Shown piece after piece: positions 9,654 to 15,476 of a stretch of DNA of 15,887 nt. The position numbers and the translations under genes were made by a program. This stretch comes from an uncultured Lachnospiraceae bacterium (GTDB taxonomy: Bacteria > Bacillota > Clostridia > Lachnospirales > Lachnospiraceae), in the NCBI GenBank assembly GCA_905193085.1, contig CAJJNI010000033.1:1-15887 (forward strand). Reading direction: 5' to 3'. The stretch's first letter is position 1, and each line of letters starts with the position of its first letter. Under the pieces are notes generated by a model that saw only the letters and a program-made list of their open reading frames with translations, was not told the DNA's origin and did not search any database.

Positions 9654-10277
9654 TTAAAATATCTGACCCGGCATTTTCTTTTTCTCTTTATATGGAAACT
9701 GCTTATCGAACTTTTCGGCTTCTTTCTCATTAACCATATAGCCTGCCGGAGCGGAATACTCACCTGTAACACTATCCAGATATCCTGGTATCAGTTCTTT
9801 ACACAGAAAAAACGATGCATCCTCTCCATCTGGTAATCCATGATAACGTATACCAAACTCGCTTGCCTGCTTAAATCCGCTTTTACCATAAAAATCAATA
9901 TTTCCTTCAAAGCACAACGCTCCACAACCAAGCTCTGCTGCCCTCTCTAATGAATAATCAAGCAGAATTTTCCCATACCCTTTACGCTTAAATTCATTTT
10001 TGATACAGATTGGTCCCATTGTCATAATTGGAATATTTCTTCCGTCATCTGCTGTAATTATAGTTCTCATAAACATATTCTGTCCTATTAGTTCTCCGTC
10101 CTGATACATGACAAAATCAAGTTCCGGTACAAATGCCGGGTCATTTCTTAACTGATTCAGTACATAATGCTCTAAACAGCCCGGACGATATACATTCCAG
10201 AAGCTGTCCCGAACGAGACTTTCCACTTTGTGATACTCACTTTTTTCTTCTAAACGAATGTCAATATTATTCTTCAT
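9654..10277 (-). CDS. GNAT-family N-acetyltransferase
   Basis: The protein has 207 residues from ATG at 10277, chosen because AAAGGAGC lies eight bases upstream. A longer in-frame start at 10346 would overlap the TetR gene and lacks a good site. GNAT enzymes move an acetyl group from acetyl-CoA to an amine. The acetyl-CoA binding motif is clear at residues 88-103: beta strand MGPICI, then the pyrophosphate loop RKGYGK, then a helix. NIDFYGKSGF (126-135) is the usual C-terminal FYxxxGF signature. The first 60 residues match the acceptor-side part of the fold; the last 60 are an extension ending in a Lys-rich tail. The substrate is unknown. It follows the TetR gene by 52 bases and is probably co-transcribed, so its product or substrate could be linked to the TetR ligand. 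Confidence 0.85.
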   Translation of the reverse strand: MKNNIDIRLEEKSEYHKVESLVRDSFWNVYRPGCLEHYVLNQLRNDPAFVPELDFVMYQDGELIGQNMFMRTIITADDGRNIPIMTMGPICIKNEFKRKGYGKILLDYSLERAAELGCGALCFEGNIDFYGKSGFKQASEFGIRYHGLPDGEDASFFLCKELIPGYLDSVTGEYSAPAGYMVNEKEAEKFDKQFPYKEKKKMPGQIF

Positions 10278-10329
10278 GATATAATGCTCCTTTAATTCTA
10301 CCATTGTAGCCCAACTTGTTACCATGTAA

Positions 10330-10923
10330 CTATTTCTTAATTTCATTTACCATACTACTTATAGCCGATTCAAATTCTTCTTTTATCTGTTTCTTATCCA
10401 CTGCACCATCATATGCACTATAATAGAAATACATAATTGCATAGAATCTGACTGCTTTCTTATCAGCATTTTCAATATCCATGCTCTCAAATAAATCCTT
10501 TACATATGAGACAGGTCCCGACGCAAGATACTGCTGATACAATCCCTGCATCTCCTGATTTCTGAATTGTTCTATAGTAAGCATTTTGCGAAACGACGAA
10601 GCAAAATCATCTTCTGTCCAATATTCAAACATAGACTTACTATATTCCAAAAAATCATCCAGTGAAACTTTCTCATACTTTTCGGGCATATTATCCTTAT
10701 CATCCTCAGGCATGTCATACTCTTCTGCCTGATTACTGTCTCCCTGTTCCATACATGCAACAATACTATCATAAATATCCCTTTTACTCTTATAATGACG
10801 GTACAAAGCACCCTTTGTCATATCCAGAGCTCCTGCTATCTGGCTAACAGAGACTGCCTCATAACCATCTTTTGCAAACAAATGAAGCGCCACAAGTAAT
10901 ATTTCTTCTTTTCTATTTCCCAT
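10330..10923 (-). CDS. TetR/AcrR-family transcriptional repressor
   Basis: This is a 197-residue protein of typical family length. The N-terminal DNA-binding domain (residues 1-50) shows the standard pattern: ILLVALHLFAKDGYEAVSVSQIA, then ALDMTKGALYRHYKSKRDIY, with the recognition helix in TKGALYRHY. The remainder is an all-helical ligand and dimerisation domain with an acidic stretch at about 60-85 (many D, E and N), longer than usual for that loop. The start is fixed by GGGAGGTGAC six bases before ATG. The promoter ahead of it is overlaid by two identical palindromes, so the protein very probably represses itself and the downstream acetyltransferase until a ligand binds. The ligand cannot be read from sequence. 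Confidence 0.93.
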   Translation of the reverse strand: MGNRKEEILLVALHLFAKDGYEAVSVSQIAGALDMTKGALYRHYKSKRDIYDSIVACMEQGDSNQAEEYDMPEDDKDNMPEKYEKVSLDDFLEYSKSMFEYWTEDDFASSFRKMLTIEQFRNQEMQGLYQQYLASGPVSYVKDLFESMDIENADKKAVRFYAIMYFYYSAYDGAVDKKQIKEEFESAISSMVNEIKK

Positions 10924-10944
10924 ACAGTCACCTCCCGAGCGTAA

Positions 10945-10992
10945 AAATAAACGACCGTTTACTTTTTCATTTTAGTAAACGGTCGTTTATTT
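10945..10992. promoter_or_regulatory. Double TetR operator: 19-bp inverted repeat, each arm itself palindromic
   Basis: AAATAAACGACCGTTTACT (10945-10963) and its exact complement (10974-10992) are separated by 10 bp. Each arm contains TAAACG-AC-CGTTTA or its complement, a palindrome of 6+2+6 suited to a TetR dimer. One operator lies inside the -35/-10 spacer and the other just past the -10 over the transcription start. Operator centres are 29 bp apart. Confidence 0.85.
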
Positions 10993-10997
10993 GTCAA
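10969..10997 (-). promoter_or_regulatory. Strong promoter of the TetR-acetyltransferase operon
   Basis: Consensus -35 TTGACA (10992-10997), a 17-bp spacer and -10 TAAAAT (10969-10974). It reads toward the TetR gene. The spacer is filled by one copy of the operator palindrome. Confidence 0.85.
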
Positions 10998-11022
10998 GTA
11001 TTATTCTACATAATATTAAAAA

Positions 11023-11292
11023 TTAAATCCAATTATAATCCCCACCTGTCACTGCAAGTGACAACAGCATATCCATTTTTTCAACTTCTTTTTCCCCACG
11101 AATCATTTCAATAAGTTTGGCTGACTCAACTATCTTCGGCATCTCATCGTCAGGTCCAATTTCCATATCAGGCTCTTCTCCACAATATGGACAGACAATC
11201 GTTGGCGCAACTTTTAAATCAATAAATCTGCTGCCGCATTGCTCACACTCATAATATCCGCACTGTTCAGTGCCATCTGGTACATAATACAT
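11023..11292 (-). CDS. Small zinc-ribbon protein of unknown role
   Basis: The protein has 89 residues from ATG at 11292, chosen for the GGAGGT site nine bases upstream; an upstream ATG at 11346 has no such site. Two CxxC knuckles, Cys16/Cys19 (CEQC) and Cys34/Cys37 (CPYC) with a further Cys11, form a zinc-ribbon-like metal site in the first 40 residues. The second half is acidic (EPDMEIGPDDEMP) and then helical, ending in GGDYNWI. I do not recognise the family. Zinc ribbons of this size act in nucleic acid or protein binding, so an adaptor or regulator is possible but not shown. It has its own promoter and an operator-like repeat in the leader. Confidence 0.7.
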   Translation of the reverse strand: MYYVPDGTEQCGYYECEQCGSRFIDLKVAPTIVCPYCGEEPDMEIGPDDEMPKIVESAKLIEMIRGEKEVEKMDMLLSLAVTGGDYNWI

Positions 11293-11337
11293 TTTATCCT
11301 TACCTCCGATTTTTAACTGCATATTCAAATCATTTCT

Positions 11338-11368
11338 CAAAATCACAATTGTGAGTTAAGTGATTTTG
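11338..11368. promoter_or_regulatory. Nested inverted repeats at the start of the zinc-ribbon transcript
   Basis: CAAAATCAC (11338-11346) and GTGATTTTG (11360-11368) are exact complements. A second palindrome, TCACAATTGTGA (11343-11354), is nested in the left part. The expected transcription start (about 11366) falls in this element. It could be an operator or a 5'-leader hairpin; the binder is unknown. Confidence 0.5.
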
Positions 11369-11372
11369 TATC

Positions 11373-11402
11373 ATTATAGCATAGAAATAACAGCGGGTTC
11401 AA
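11373..11402 (-). promoter_or_regulatory. Promoter of the zinc-ribbon gene
   Basis: Perfect TATAAT at 11373-11378 and TTGAAC at 11397-11402, separated by 18 bp. The -35 lies inside the stem of the terminator hairpin at 11389-11423, so terminator and promoter share sequence. Confidence 0.55.
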
Positions 11403-11423
11403 TGTCTTATTGAACCCGCTGTT
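11389..11423 (-). terminator. Long hairpin terminator after the XRE-TPR regulator
   Basis: AACAGCGGGTTCAA (11389-11402) pairs perfectly over 14 bp with TTGAACCCGCTGTT (11410-11423) around a 7-base loop. On the minus strand it is followed by ATTTCT, and on the plus strand by TTGTTTT (the stem itself ends in TT), so it could stop transcription both ways, best on the plus strand. It lies about 110 bases past the regulator stop. The bases between (11424-11535) hold nothing recognisable. Confidence 0.75.
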
Positions 11424-11535
11424 TTGTTTTAAATAGAGTTTTACCTTTTTAAAGAATACCTTACATTCTATATTATTGTATAGCTATTTGTTTTTATGAT
11501 AATCGTATTCCTTGGCAAATTTTTAATTATTAAAA

Positions 11536-12477
11536 CTATTCTTCATCACTTGTATTTTCCACTCTTTTCAGGCATTTTTCCGCTAATTGCAATGGAAACT
11601 CCTTCTCATACTGAAAACCTTTGCTTTCTAATTCTTTTGCTAACTGAATCCAATTATCATAAGCATTTTTATATTTACCTATCTCTTCATAACAAAATCC
11701 AATAGAATATCTTGCGTCAAAATAAGCAGTATCCAATTCTAATGCCTTGTTCCAATACCTGAATGCTTCATCATACTTTTTCAATTTTTTACAGATATCC
11801 CCTGCCCATATATACAACTCAGCAACATTATCAAATTTTGCAAGTGCTTTCTGTACATATTCATATGCACTTTCTATCTGTCCGGCATAATAATATGCCG
11901 AAATAACAAGAACCCATTGTTTAGGATTGTTCTGTTCATACTGTAAAAGTTCTGTTTGTATCTCTATGTTCTTCTCACTTTTTCCTATCTCCGCAAATAA
12001 AGACATCTTCTGCTGACATGTTCTATAATAAGTATCTTCATCTTCACATCTTCCCTGCTCAATGACTTTATCAAAATTATACAATGCTTTCTTTTTACAC
12101 TCACGCATCATTTGGTGATACATAACTCCACAGCCTCTGATATCTTCCAAAGTATACTCATCTGTACAAAATAACTTTTTAAATTCCTCTTCTGCCCGCA
12201 AAAAATCTTCCGTTTTACCTGTCGACTCATACAATGATAACAACCGCTGAGCGTAATTAGAATACGCAGAAATATTTTCTTTATACAAATCGTCTATAGT
12301 AACACAATATAATCTTGCTATTTCCGGCAAAAGCATTATATCCGGCATTGTATTATCACATTCCCAACGTGAAACTGATTTTGCACTTACACCAAGATAT
12401 TCGGCAACCTGCTCCTGTGTATACTTCTTTTCAACACGCAACTTTTTAAGATTTTCTGATAAAATATTTTGACCCAT
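11536..12477 (-). CDS. XRE-family regulator with C-terminal TPR repeats
   Basis: This is a 313-residue protein. Residues 8-66 form a Cro/C1-type helix-turn-helix: NLKKLRVEKKYTQEQVAEYLGVS, then SVSRWE in the recognition helix, then MPDIMLLPEIARLYCVTIDDLY. The remainder is helical with TPR-like pairs, clearest at about 221-285 (LYIWAGDICKKLKKYDEAFRYW, then FDARYSIGFCYEEIGKYKNAY). This layout is common in Clostridia for regulators that sense a peptide or partner protein through the TPR arm, but no peptide gene is visible beside it. The start is fixed by AGGAGT nine bases upstream. The nearest candidate control site is the palindrome at 12565-12579. The regulated genes are unknown. Confidence 0.88.
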   Translation of the reverse strand: MGQNILSENLKKLRVEKKYTQEQVAEYLGVSAKSVSRWECDNTMPDIMLLPEIARLYCVTIDDLYKENISAYSNYAQRLLSLYESTGKTEDFLRAEEEFKKLFCTDEYTLEDIRGCGVMYHQMMRECKKKALYNFDKVIEQGRCEDEDTYYRTCQQKMSLFAEIGKSEKNIEIQTELLQYEQNNPKQWVLVISAYYYAGQIESAYEYVQKALAKFDNVAELYIWAGDICKKLKKYDEAFRYWNKALELDTAYFDARYSIGFCYEEIGKYKNAYDNWIQLAKELESKGFQYEKEFPLQLAEKCLKRVENTSDEE

Positions 12478-12547
12478 ACTTCATCCACTCCTTTTTTATT
12501 TTTATTTCTCTTTAAGAATAAATCAGCAGCACATAAAAAAACACATC

Positions 12548-12739
12548 TTATATTGCGAGTTGATTCTCATATAATGAGAGTGGTTGATTGTTTACACTAA
12601 ATTTAAGCTGCAAGATTATAGTGTCATTTTCATGCAATCCATAAAGGATTTTATAACTACTTCCTTGAAAATCTCATAATTCATCATAAAATTTTGTATT
12701 CCTTCCCATACCAAAATGAGTCTTGGATTTATCCTCGGC
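12548..12739 (-). pseudogene. Remnant of a RelE/HigB-like toxin gene, interrupted by an in-frame TGA
   Basis: The minus strand reads AEDKSKTHFGMGRNTKFYDEL, a TGA at 12674-12676, then DFQGSSYKILYGLHENDTIIL and about 20 unrelated residues, ending with TAA at 12548. The pattern YDEL-(R)-DFQGSSYKILYG..NDTIIL resembles the central strands of RelE/HigB-type toxins of the Gp49-like group (ELR, then a strand with a RILY-type motif, then IVLLH). The stop sits where an Arg codon would give ELRD. The N-terminal part and the usual FxKKTQ ending are missing. I read this as decayed toxin sequence, but it is short and family assignment rests on motif memory alone. Confidence 0.4.
12565..12579. promoter_or_regulatory. 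15-bp palindrome upstream of the XRE-TPR regulator
   Basis: TCTCAT-ATA-ATGAGA is a perfect 6+3+6 palindrome, 88 bp before the regulator start. Its size suits a small helix-turn-helix dimer and it may be an autoregulatory operator. No convincing -35/-10 pair was found around it. Confidence 0.4.
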
Positions 12740-12770
12740 TCACTACATCTAATCTATTCTGTATTCTACC

Positions 12771-12872
12771 TTATATATAATTAATATCTTTTTTCAAACG
12801 TTTAATTATATCATCCAAATAATCTTCCAACGATTCCTTGGCAATTGATTTATTAATTCCTGTAACATTCAT
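12771..12872 (-). CDS. 33-residue ORF overlapping the 162-residue gene by ATGA
   Basis: The ATG at 12872 overlaps the TGA of the gene before it (ATGA), the usual arrangement of translationally coupled genes. The product begins MNVTGINKSIAKESL and continues EDYLDDIIKRLKKDINYI: a charged amphipathic helix rich in Asp and Lys. No strong ribosome binding site precedes it; translation would rely on coupling. It may be a genuine small protein of the toxin-antitoxin operon or the head of a longer gene whose remainder was lost in the decayed stretch that follows. I do not recognise it. Confidence 0.4.
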   Translation of the reverse strand: MNVTGINKSIAKESLEDYLDDIIKRLKKDINYI

Positions 12873-13357
12873 TTTTTTATTGCTTCTTTAAATTTTTCTA
12901 TTTTTTCTCTATCATTTAAGTTACTACCAATTACCTTTTTTCTTAATTCCTTCTCAGTTATCATATTTGCTTGAATTAAAACAAAAATATGACTGTCAAT
13001 TTTTACAAATTTTATTTTGTTAATATCAATGGCAAGATACTCATAAGTACAGTAACCACTCATCATCCATATCATTCCATCCATTTCTGATAATTCATGA
13101 TTTAAATTTGCTAATCTATACCTATTATTATCCAACCAATACAGCTTGAAAATGCTATTTTTTTCGTCATACTCTACTTTAATTATTTCATCAAAGTTGA
13201 TATTTGAATAGTGGTCTAACACTACCTTGTTCTTACTTGTCTTGATTATATCATCCAAAATATTTTGTATAATATTGGCATCGGCAACTTCGTTTGGAGA
13301 ACCATATTTCTCCCAAATATCAATAAAAAGCTGTTCACTAGTTTCATAATCGTACAT
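12869..13357 (-). CDS. Uncharacterised 162-residue protein in the ParE operon
   Basis: AAGGAGGGAGC lies just before ATG at 13357, so translation is expected. The protein is mixed alpha/beta: an acidic N-terminal helical part (YETSEQLFIDIWEKYGSP), a middle with alternating strands (IIKVEYDEKNSIFKLYWLDNNRYRLANL), a strand-rich centre with WMMSGYCTYEYLAIDINKIKFVKID, and a Lys-rich C-terminal helix. There are no signal peptide, transmembrane segment or catalytic motif that I recognise. It begins 24 bases after the ParE stop and appears to be the third gene of that operon. It could be an accessory regulator, a cargo gene or an immunity-type protein; the sequence does not decide. Confidence 0.65.
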   Translation of the reverse strand: MYDYETSEQLFIDIWEKYGSPNEVADANIIQNILDDIIKTSKNKVVLDHYSNINFDEIIKVEYDEKNSIFKLYWLDNNRYRLANLNHELSEMDGMIWMMSGYCTYEYLAIDINKIKFVKIDSHIFVLIQANMITEKELRKKVIGSNLNDREKIEKFKEAIKK

Positions 13358-13381
13358 TTTGCTCCCTCCTTATGATTACAT

Positions 13382-13693
13382 TTACAATTTTGCTTTGTAA
13401 TTTTCCAAATCATGAAACACACCTAAAATATATACATCATTGTCTTCAATTCGGAAAATCACAATATAATTCATGTTACCAGCTACTGCTTCTCTATAAC
13501 CTTTGCTTTTGAGGAATTCATCTCTGCAATCAGGAAATTGATATGGATTCTCTTCCATTCGGTCATACACATTCGATATATTATCCATAAGATGCTCTGC
13601 TGCCTGTGGATTCTTTAATCGATATATCAAATGATATGCCAGATTATCCAACAATTCCTCTGCTCTTTCTGTGATAATAAGATTATATACCAT
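13382..13693 (-). CDS. ParE/RelE-family toxin
   Basis: The protein has 103 residues, the normal family length. Features of the ParE/RelE fold are visible: N-terminal strand YNLIITERAEELLDNLAYHL leading into a helical hairpin, a loop with NPYQFPDC, then GYREAVAGNMNYIVIFRIEDN and the final strand DVYILGVFHDLENY. ParE members poison DNA gyrase and RelE members cleave ribosome-bound mRNA; this sequence is nearer ParE but the target cannot be assigned with certainty. The ATG lies inside the end of the antitoxin gene (11-bp overlap), which couples translation and favours antitoxin first. The toxin frame is complete and looks functional. Confidence 0.88.
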   Translation of the reverse strand: MVYNLIITERAEELLDNLAYHLIYRLKNPQAAEHLMDNISNVYDRMEENPYQFPDCRDEFLKSKGYREAVAGNMNYIVIFRIEDNDVYILGVFHDLENYKAKL

Positions 13694-13943
13694 ACCGTTC
13701 CCTCATTGCTGTCAATGAACATCTTGCATCCTTTGTTTTTCCTTCTGCTATCTGTTGTTCAGAAAGTTCTAACTCCCGATACATATTCAACTGACGCATT
13801 GTATTTTCATAAACAGCCATACTCATAATTACCATATCTCCATAACCATTCTTGGTTACATAGATTGGTTCCTCCGACTTGTTACAAAGTTCTGATATCT
13901 CCGAAGTATTTTTCAAATCCTTTATTGGAATAATCTGTGGCAT
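13683..13943 (-). CDS. Phd/YefM-family antitoxin
   Basis: The protein has 86 residues from ATG at 13943, chosen because AAAGGGG lies seven bases upstream; the in-frame ATG at 13961 lacks a site. The N-terminal half is the Phd/YefM DNA-binding fold: IIPIKDLKNTSEISELCNKSEEPIYVTKNGYGDMVIMS. The C-terminal half is a long helix (YENTMRQLNMYRELELSEQQIAEGK) that would wrap the toxin, ending MRERYGI. It neutralises the ParE-type toxin encoded next and represses the operon with it. The promoter just upstream carries a palindrome on the -10 box, consistent with autorepression. Confidence 0.9.
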   Translation of the reverse strand: MPQIIPIKDLKNTSEISELCNKSEEPIYVTKNGYGDMVIMSMAVYENTMRQLNMYRELELSEQQIAEGKTKDARCSLTAMRERYGI

Positions 13944-13959
13944 AATAAAACCCCTTTCC

Positions 13960-13990
13960 ATTATTATGGTATAATTATACTATTATTATG
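13960..13990. promoter_or_regulatory. Probable Phd operator: palindrome flanked by direct repeats
   Basis: GTATAATTATAC (13969-13980) is a perfect 12-bp palindrome covering the -10 box. It is flanked by two identical 9-mers, ATTATTATG, at 13960-13968 and 13982-13990. The spacing (22 bp between repeat starts) is about two helical turns, so several antitoxin dimers could bind side by side, as in conditional cooperativity known for Phd. Confidence 0.6.
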
Positions 13991-14002
13991 ACACACTTTC
14001 AA
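13974..14002 (-). promoter_or_regulatory. Promoter of the Phd/ParE operon
   Basis: TTGAAA (13997-14002) and a perfect TATAAT (13974-13979) separated by 17 bp, starting about 31 bases ahead of the antitoxin ATG. Confidence 0.8.
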
Positions 14003-14017
14003 GTATTTTAATCGTAA

Positions 14018-14119
14018 TCAATTTTGTTTTTCAGCAATAATCACCTCTTTGGAAGCATAGATTCCTATGACATATTCTACTACTGTCAATTGACATCTAA
14101 TCGCTAAAATTGAAGCCAT
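14018..14119 (-). CDS. 33-residue ORF with a strong ribosome binding site
   Basis: GGAGG sits seven bases before ATG at 14119. The product reads MASILAIRCQLTVVEYVIGIY and then ASKEVIIAEKQN: a mostly hydrophobic first two-thirds followed by a charged tail. It might be a small membrane-associated peptide or the N-terminal piece of a truncated gene. It begins 24 bases after the preceding 50-residue ORF and ends just before the Phd/ParE promoter. I do not recognise a family. The good ribosome binding site is the main argument that it is, or was, translated. Confidence 0.4.
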   Translation of the reverse strand: MASILAIRCQLTVVEYVIGIYASKEVIIAEKQN

Positions 14120-14143
14120 CACTTATCCTCCACCACTTCCAAC

Positions 14144-14296
14144 CTAAACCACGCCACTATTTTCGTTAATATAAATATAGTCAAGCAATGTTCGATACAG
14201 TTCTTTTACATAACCAAGATGTAACCTCTCGTATATAGACGCTACTGTATCAAACATCCATTCTAATCCTTTCAAAGCAGGCTTCGTAACACACAT
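14144..14296 (-). CDS. 50-residue ORF of unknown function
   Basis: The ORF runs from ATG at 14296 to TAG at 14144 and reads MCVTKPALKGLEWMFDTVAS then IYERLHLGYVKELYRTLLDY and a short tail. Composition is protein-like and mainly helical. An in-frame stop lies just upstream, so it cannot be extended, and no clear ribosome binding site precedes it. It could be a real short gene or a fragment of an element gene; it forms a same-strand run with the ORFs on either side. Confidence 0.35.
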   Translation of the reverse strand: MCVTKPALKGLEWMFDTVASIYERLHLGYVKELYRTLLDYIYINENSGVV

Positions 14297-14356
14297 CCAA
14301 ATTCAATTTATCTCTACCCTAACCTTAATCTCTAAAAATATGTATATAAAAATTCC

Positions 14357-14512
14357 CTAATTTACAAAATTTCCCATTCCAGACACATTTCTAGTTCCAA
14401 ACAGGGAATCATTCTGCTCTCTTGTTCTATCAATCTTTTCTAAATCTCTTCTTTTCCTCAAAATCAAAGAAACCTCTACCACTGTATTTCTACAGTAGTA
14501 GAGGTTCTGCAT
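14357..14512 (-). CDS. 51-residue basic ORF running through a long hairpin
   Basis: The ORF begins MQNLYYCRNTVVEVSLILRK and continues RRDLEKIDRTREQNDSLFGT to a TAG at 14357. The middle is strongly basic and helical. No good ribosome binding site precedes it, and its first codons lie in the 36-base hairpin at 14471-14506, so an alternative is that the hairpin is a terminator and the ORF is chance or debris. I do not recognise the family. Confidence 0.3.
   Translation of the reverse strand: MQNLYYCRNTVVEVSLILRKRRDLEKIDRTREQNDSLFGTRNVSGMGNFVN
14471..14506 (-). terminator. Long hairpin, probable terminator of the zeta-toxin operon
   Basis: AACCTCTACCACTGTA (14471-14486) pairs with TACAGTAGTAGAGGTT (14491-14506) over 16 positions with one mismatch or G-U wobble and a 4-base loop. 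On the minus strand it is followed by TCTTTGATTTT, a loose T-rich tract. It lies about 125 bases past the kinase stop. It could instead be an end hairpin of a lost element or part of a small RNA. Confidence 0.55.
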
Positions 14513-14632
14513 TTTACTTTATCTAATGAATTTCTATATCAAATCCACTGCGGTGTACTACTTGTTGGCAATAGCAGCCTGTGAGGTTTACAATTCACAA
14601 GGGGCACTGGGATAGACTGTACTCTAATTCCA
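14513..14632. other. Gap downstream of the kinase gene, no supported gene
   Basis: This stretch has several short open frames on the minus strand and a 29-codon plus-strand ORF starting at 14526, but none has a ribosome binding site or a recognisable product. The base composition is less AT-rich than the surrounding intergenic DNA, so it may be a remnant rather than a neutral spacer. Confidence 0.4.
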
Positions 14633-15208
14633 TTATATTTTCCTATGATTCTCTTTTATTTCTCGCTCAAACCATATAGGAACATTTTTAGAAAGCTTTG
14701 CTATTTTCCCATTCTTATATATTGCAAATCGTCTGAAACTTTGTGTATTATCATAAAATGCAATCAAATCACATTCCTCGATAATCAAATTAATTTGCTG
14801 AAATGTTTCAATATATCTTCTCTCAATATCCGCTTCAGGAATACCATGCCCACCTTGCTGTACACGATGTCTAACCCTTTCCTTTGCAATATCTACATTA
14901 TCGACTCCGACATAATGGAGTTCAACGAAATATCCTAATTCTTTTGCTTTCTTAATATTCTTTAGAATCGCTTTTCCACACAATGTCGTTTCCTGATTAA
15001 AGGTAATCCCTTCATTAAAATAATCGGAAATTTTACTAACTGCCAGCTTTCCTGCCTTAAATAAATCTTGTGGATTCTTCCAATCTCCAAACTCTTTTAA
15101 TATTTCATCTGTATTTACTCTTGGCATATCTTTTAATCTAGGAGTCGATTGGTAAAGTGTGGACTTACCTGCACCATTTACCCCTGCAATTAGTATATAT
15201 TTCTTCAT
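14633..15208 (-). CDS. Zeta-toxin-like P-loop kinase
   Basis: This 191-residue protein resembles the zeta-toxin / UDP-N-acetylglucosamine kinase group. Visible motifs: Walker A GVNGAGKST (residues 9-17), VNTDEI (31-36) with the conserved Asp, NQETTL (71-76) with the catalytic-region Glu, and the Arg-rich lid RVRHRVQQGGHGIPEADIERRY (111-132). Toxic members phosphorylate UDP-sugars that feed peptidoglycan synthesis. Many chromosomal relatives are uncharacterised and need not be toxic. The start is fixed by GGGAGG eight bases before ATG. A 59-residue gene lies 39 bases upstream in the same transcript, the place where the epsilon-type antitoxin would be. No key residue appears missing. Confidence 0.85.
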   Translation of the reverse strand: MKKYILIAGVNGAGKSTLYQSTPRLKDMPRVNTDEILKEFGDWKNPQDLFKAGKLAVSKISDYFNEGITFNQETTLCGKAILKNIKKAKELGYFVELHYVGVDNVDIAKERVRHRVQQGGHGIPEADIERRYIETFQQINLIIEECDLIAFYDNTQSFRRFAIYKNGKIAKLSKNVPIWFEREIKENHRKI

Positions 15209-15221
15209 CTTAAAAACCTCC

Positions 15222-15240
15222 CACCAGAACTTTTCTGATG
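15222..15240 (-). promoter_or_regulatory. Hairpin adjoining the ribosome binding site of the kinase gene
   Basis: On the minus strand CATCAGAA, loop AAG, TTCTGGTG forms an 8-bp stem with one G-U pair. Its 3' end abuts and slightly overlaps the GGGAGG site at 15217-15222. It lies between the small upstream gene and the kinase, so it could lower kinase translation relative to its partner. Confidence 0.4.
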
Positions 15241-15247
15241 TATTACA

Positions 15248-15427
15248 TTAAAACAAATTCTGTTCTATTACCTGTTTTTGTCTTGCTTGGAGCAGAAAAT
15301 CTCCAATCATTTCATAGAAATTCTGCTGTTCCTCTGTTTCAGATTCTAAAACTAATTGTAATGTATCTTCTGGCTCTAACTTAATTATTTCTTCATATAT
15401 TTCTGTATATTTCTTAACATCACACAT
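15248..15427 (-). CDS. 59-residue probable antitoxin of the zeta-like kinase
   Basis: GAGGTG lies five bases before ATG at 15427. The product begins MCDVKKYTEIYEEIIKLEPE, followed by a highly acidic middle (LVLESETEEQQNFYEMIGDF) and a basic C-terminus (LLQARQKQVIEQNLF). It is predicted to be all-helical and acidic, as expected of an epsilon-like partner that blocks the nucleotide site of a zeta protein, though I see no direct epsilon sequence match. It is the first gene of the operon, 39 bases before the kinase, and is preceded by a good promoter with a palindrome at the -10. Confidence 0.7.
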   Translation of the reverse strand: MCDVKKYTEIYEEIIKLEPEDTLQLVLESETEEQQNFYEMIGDFLLQARQKQVIEQNLF

Positions 15428-15476
15428 ACAAACACCTCAATTCTTGAATACAAAAAATAAGTAATCTGTTTTTAAT

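Noticed and set aside
10278..10346. Longer acetyltransferase start at ATG 10346, adding 23 residues.
   Set aside because: It would overlap the TetR gene and has no ribosome binding site, whereas ATG 10277 has AAAGGAGC at ideal spacing.
12480..12560. Promoter for the XRE-TPR gene.
   Set aside because: TATAAG-like and TATATG-like hexamers exist but none has a credible -35 at 16-18 bp, so no promoter is called.
14485..14502. TATTTCTACAGTAGTAGA resembles the Cas12a crRNA handle (UUUCUAC, loop, GUAGA).
   Set aside because: It occurs once, with no repeat-spacer pattern and no cas gene in the window, and it is fully explained as one arm plus loop of the longer hairpin at 14471-14506.
14526..14615. 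Plus-strand 29-codon ORF with a hydrophobic middle and a Cys, resembling a signalling peptide.
   Set aside because: No ribosome binding site or promoter, no export or cyclisation gene nearby, and it runs against every other gene in the window.
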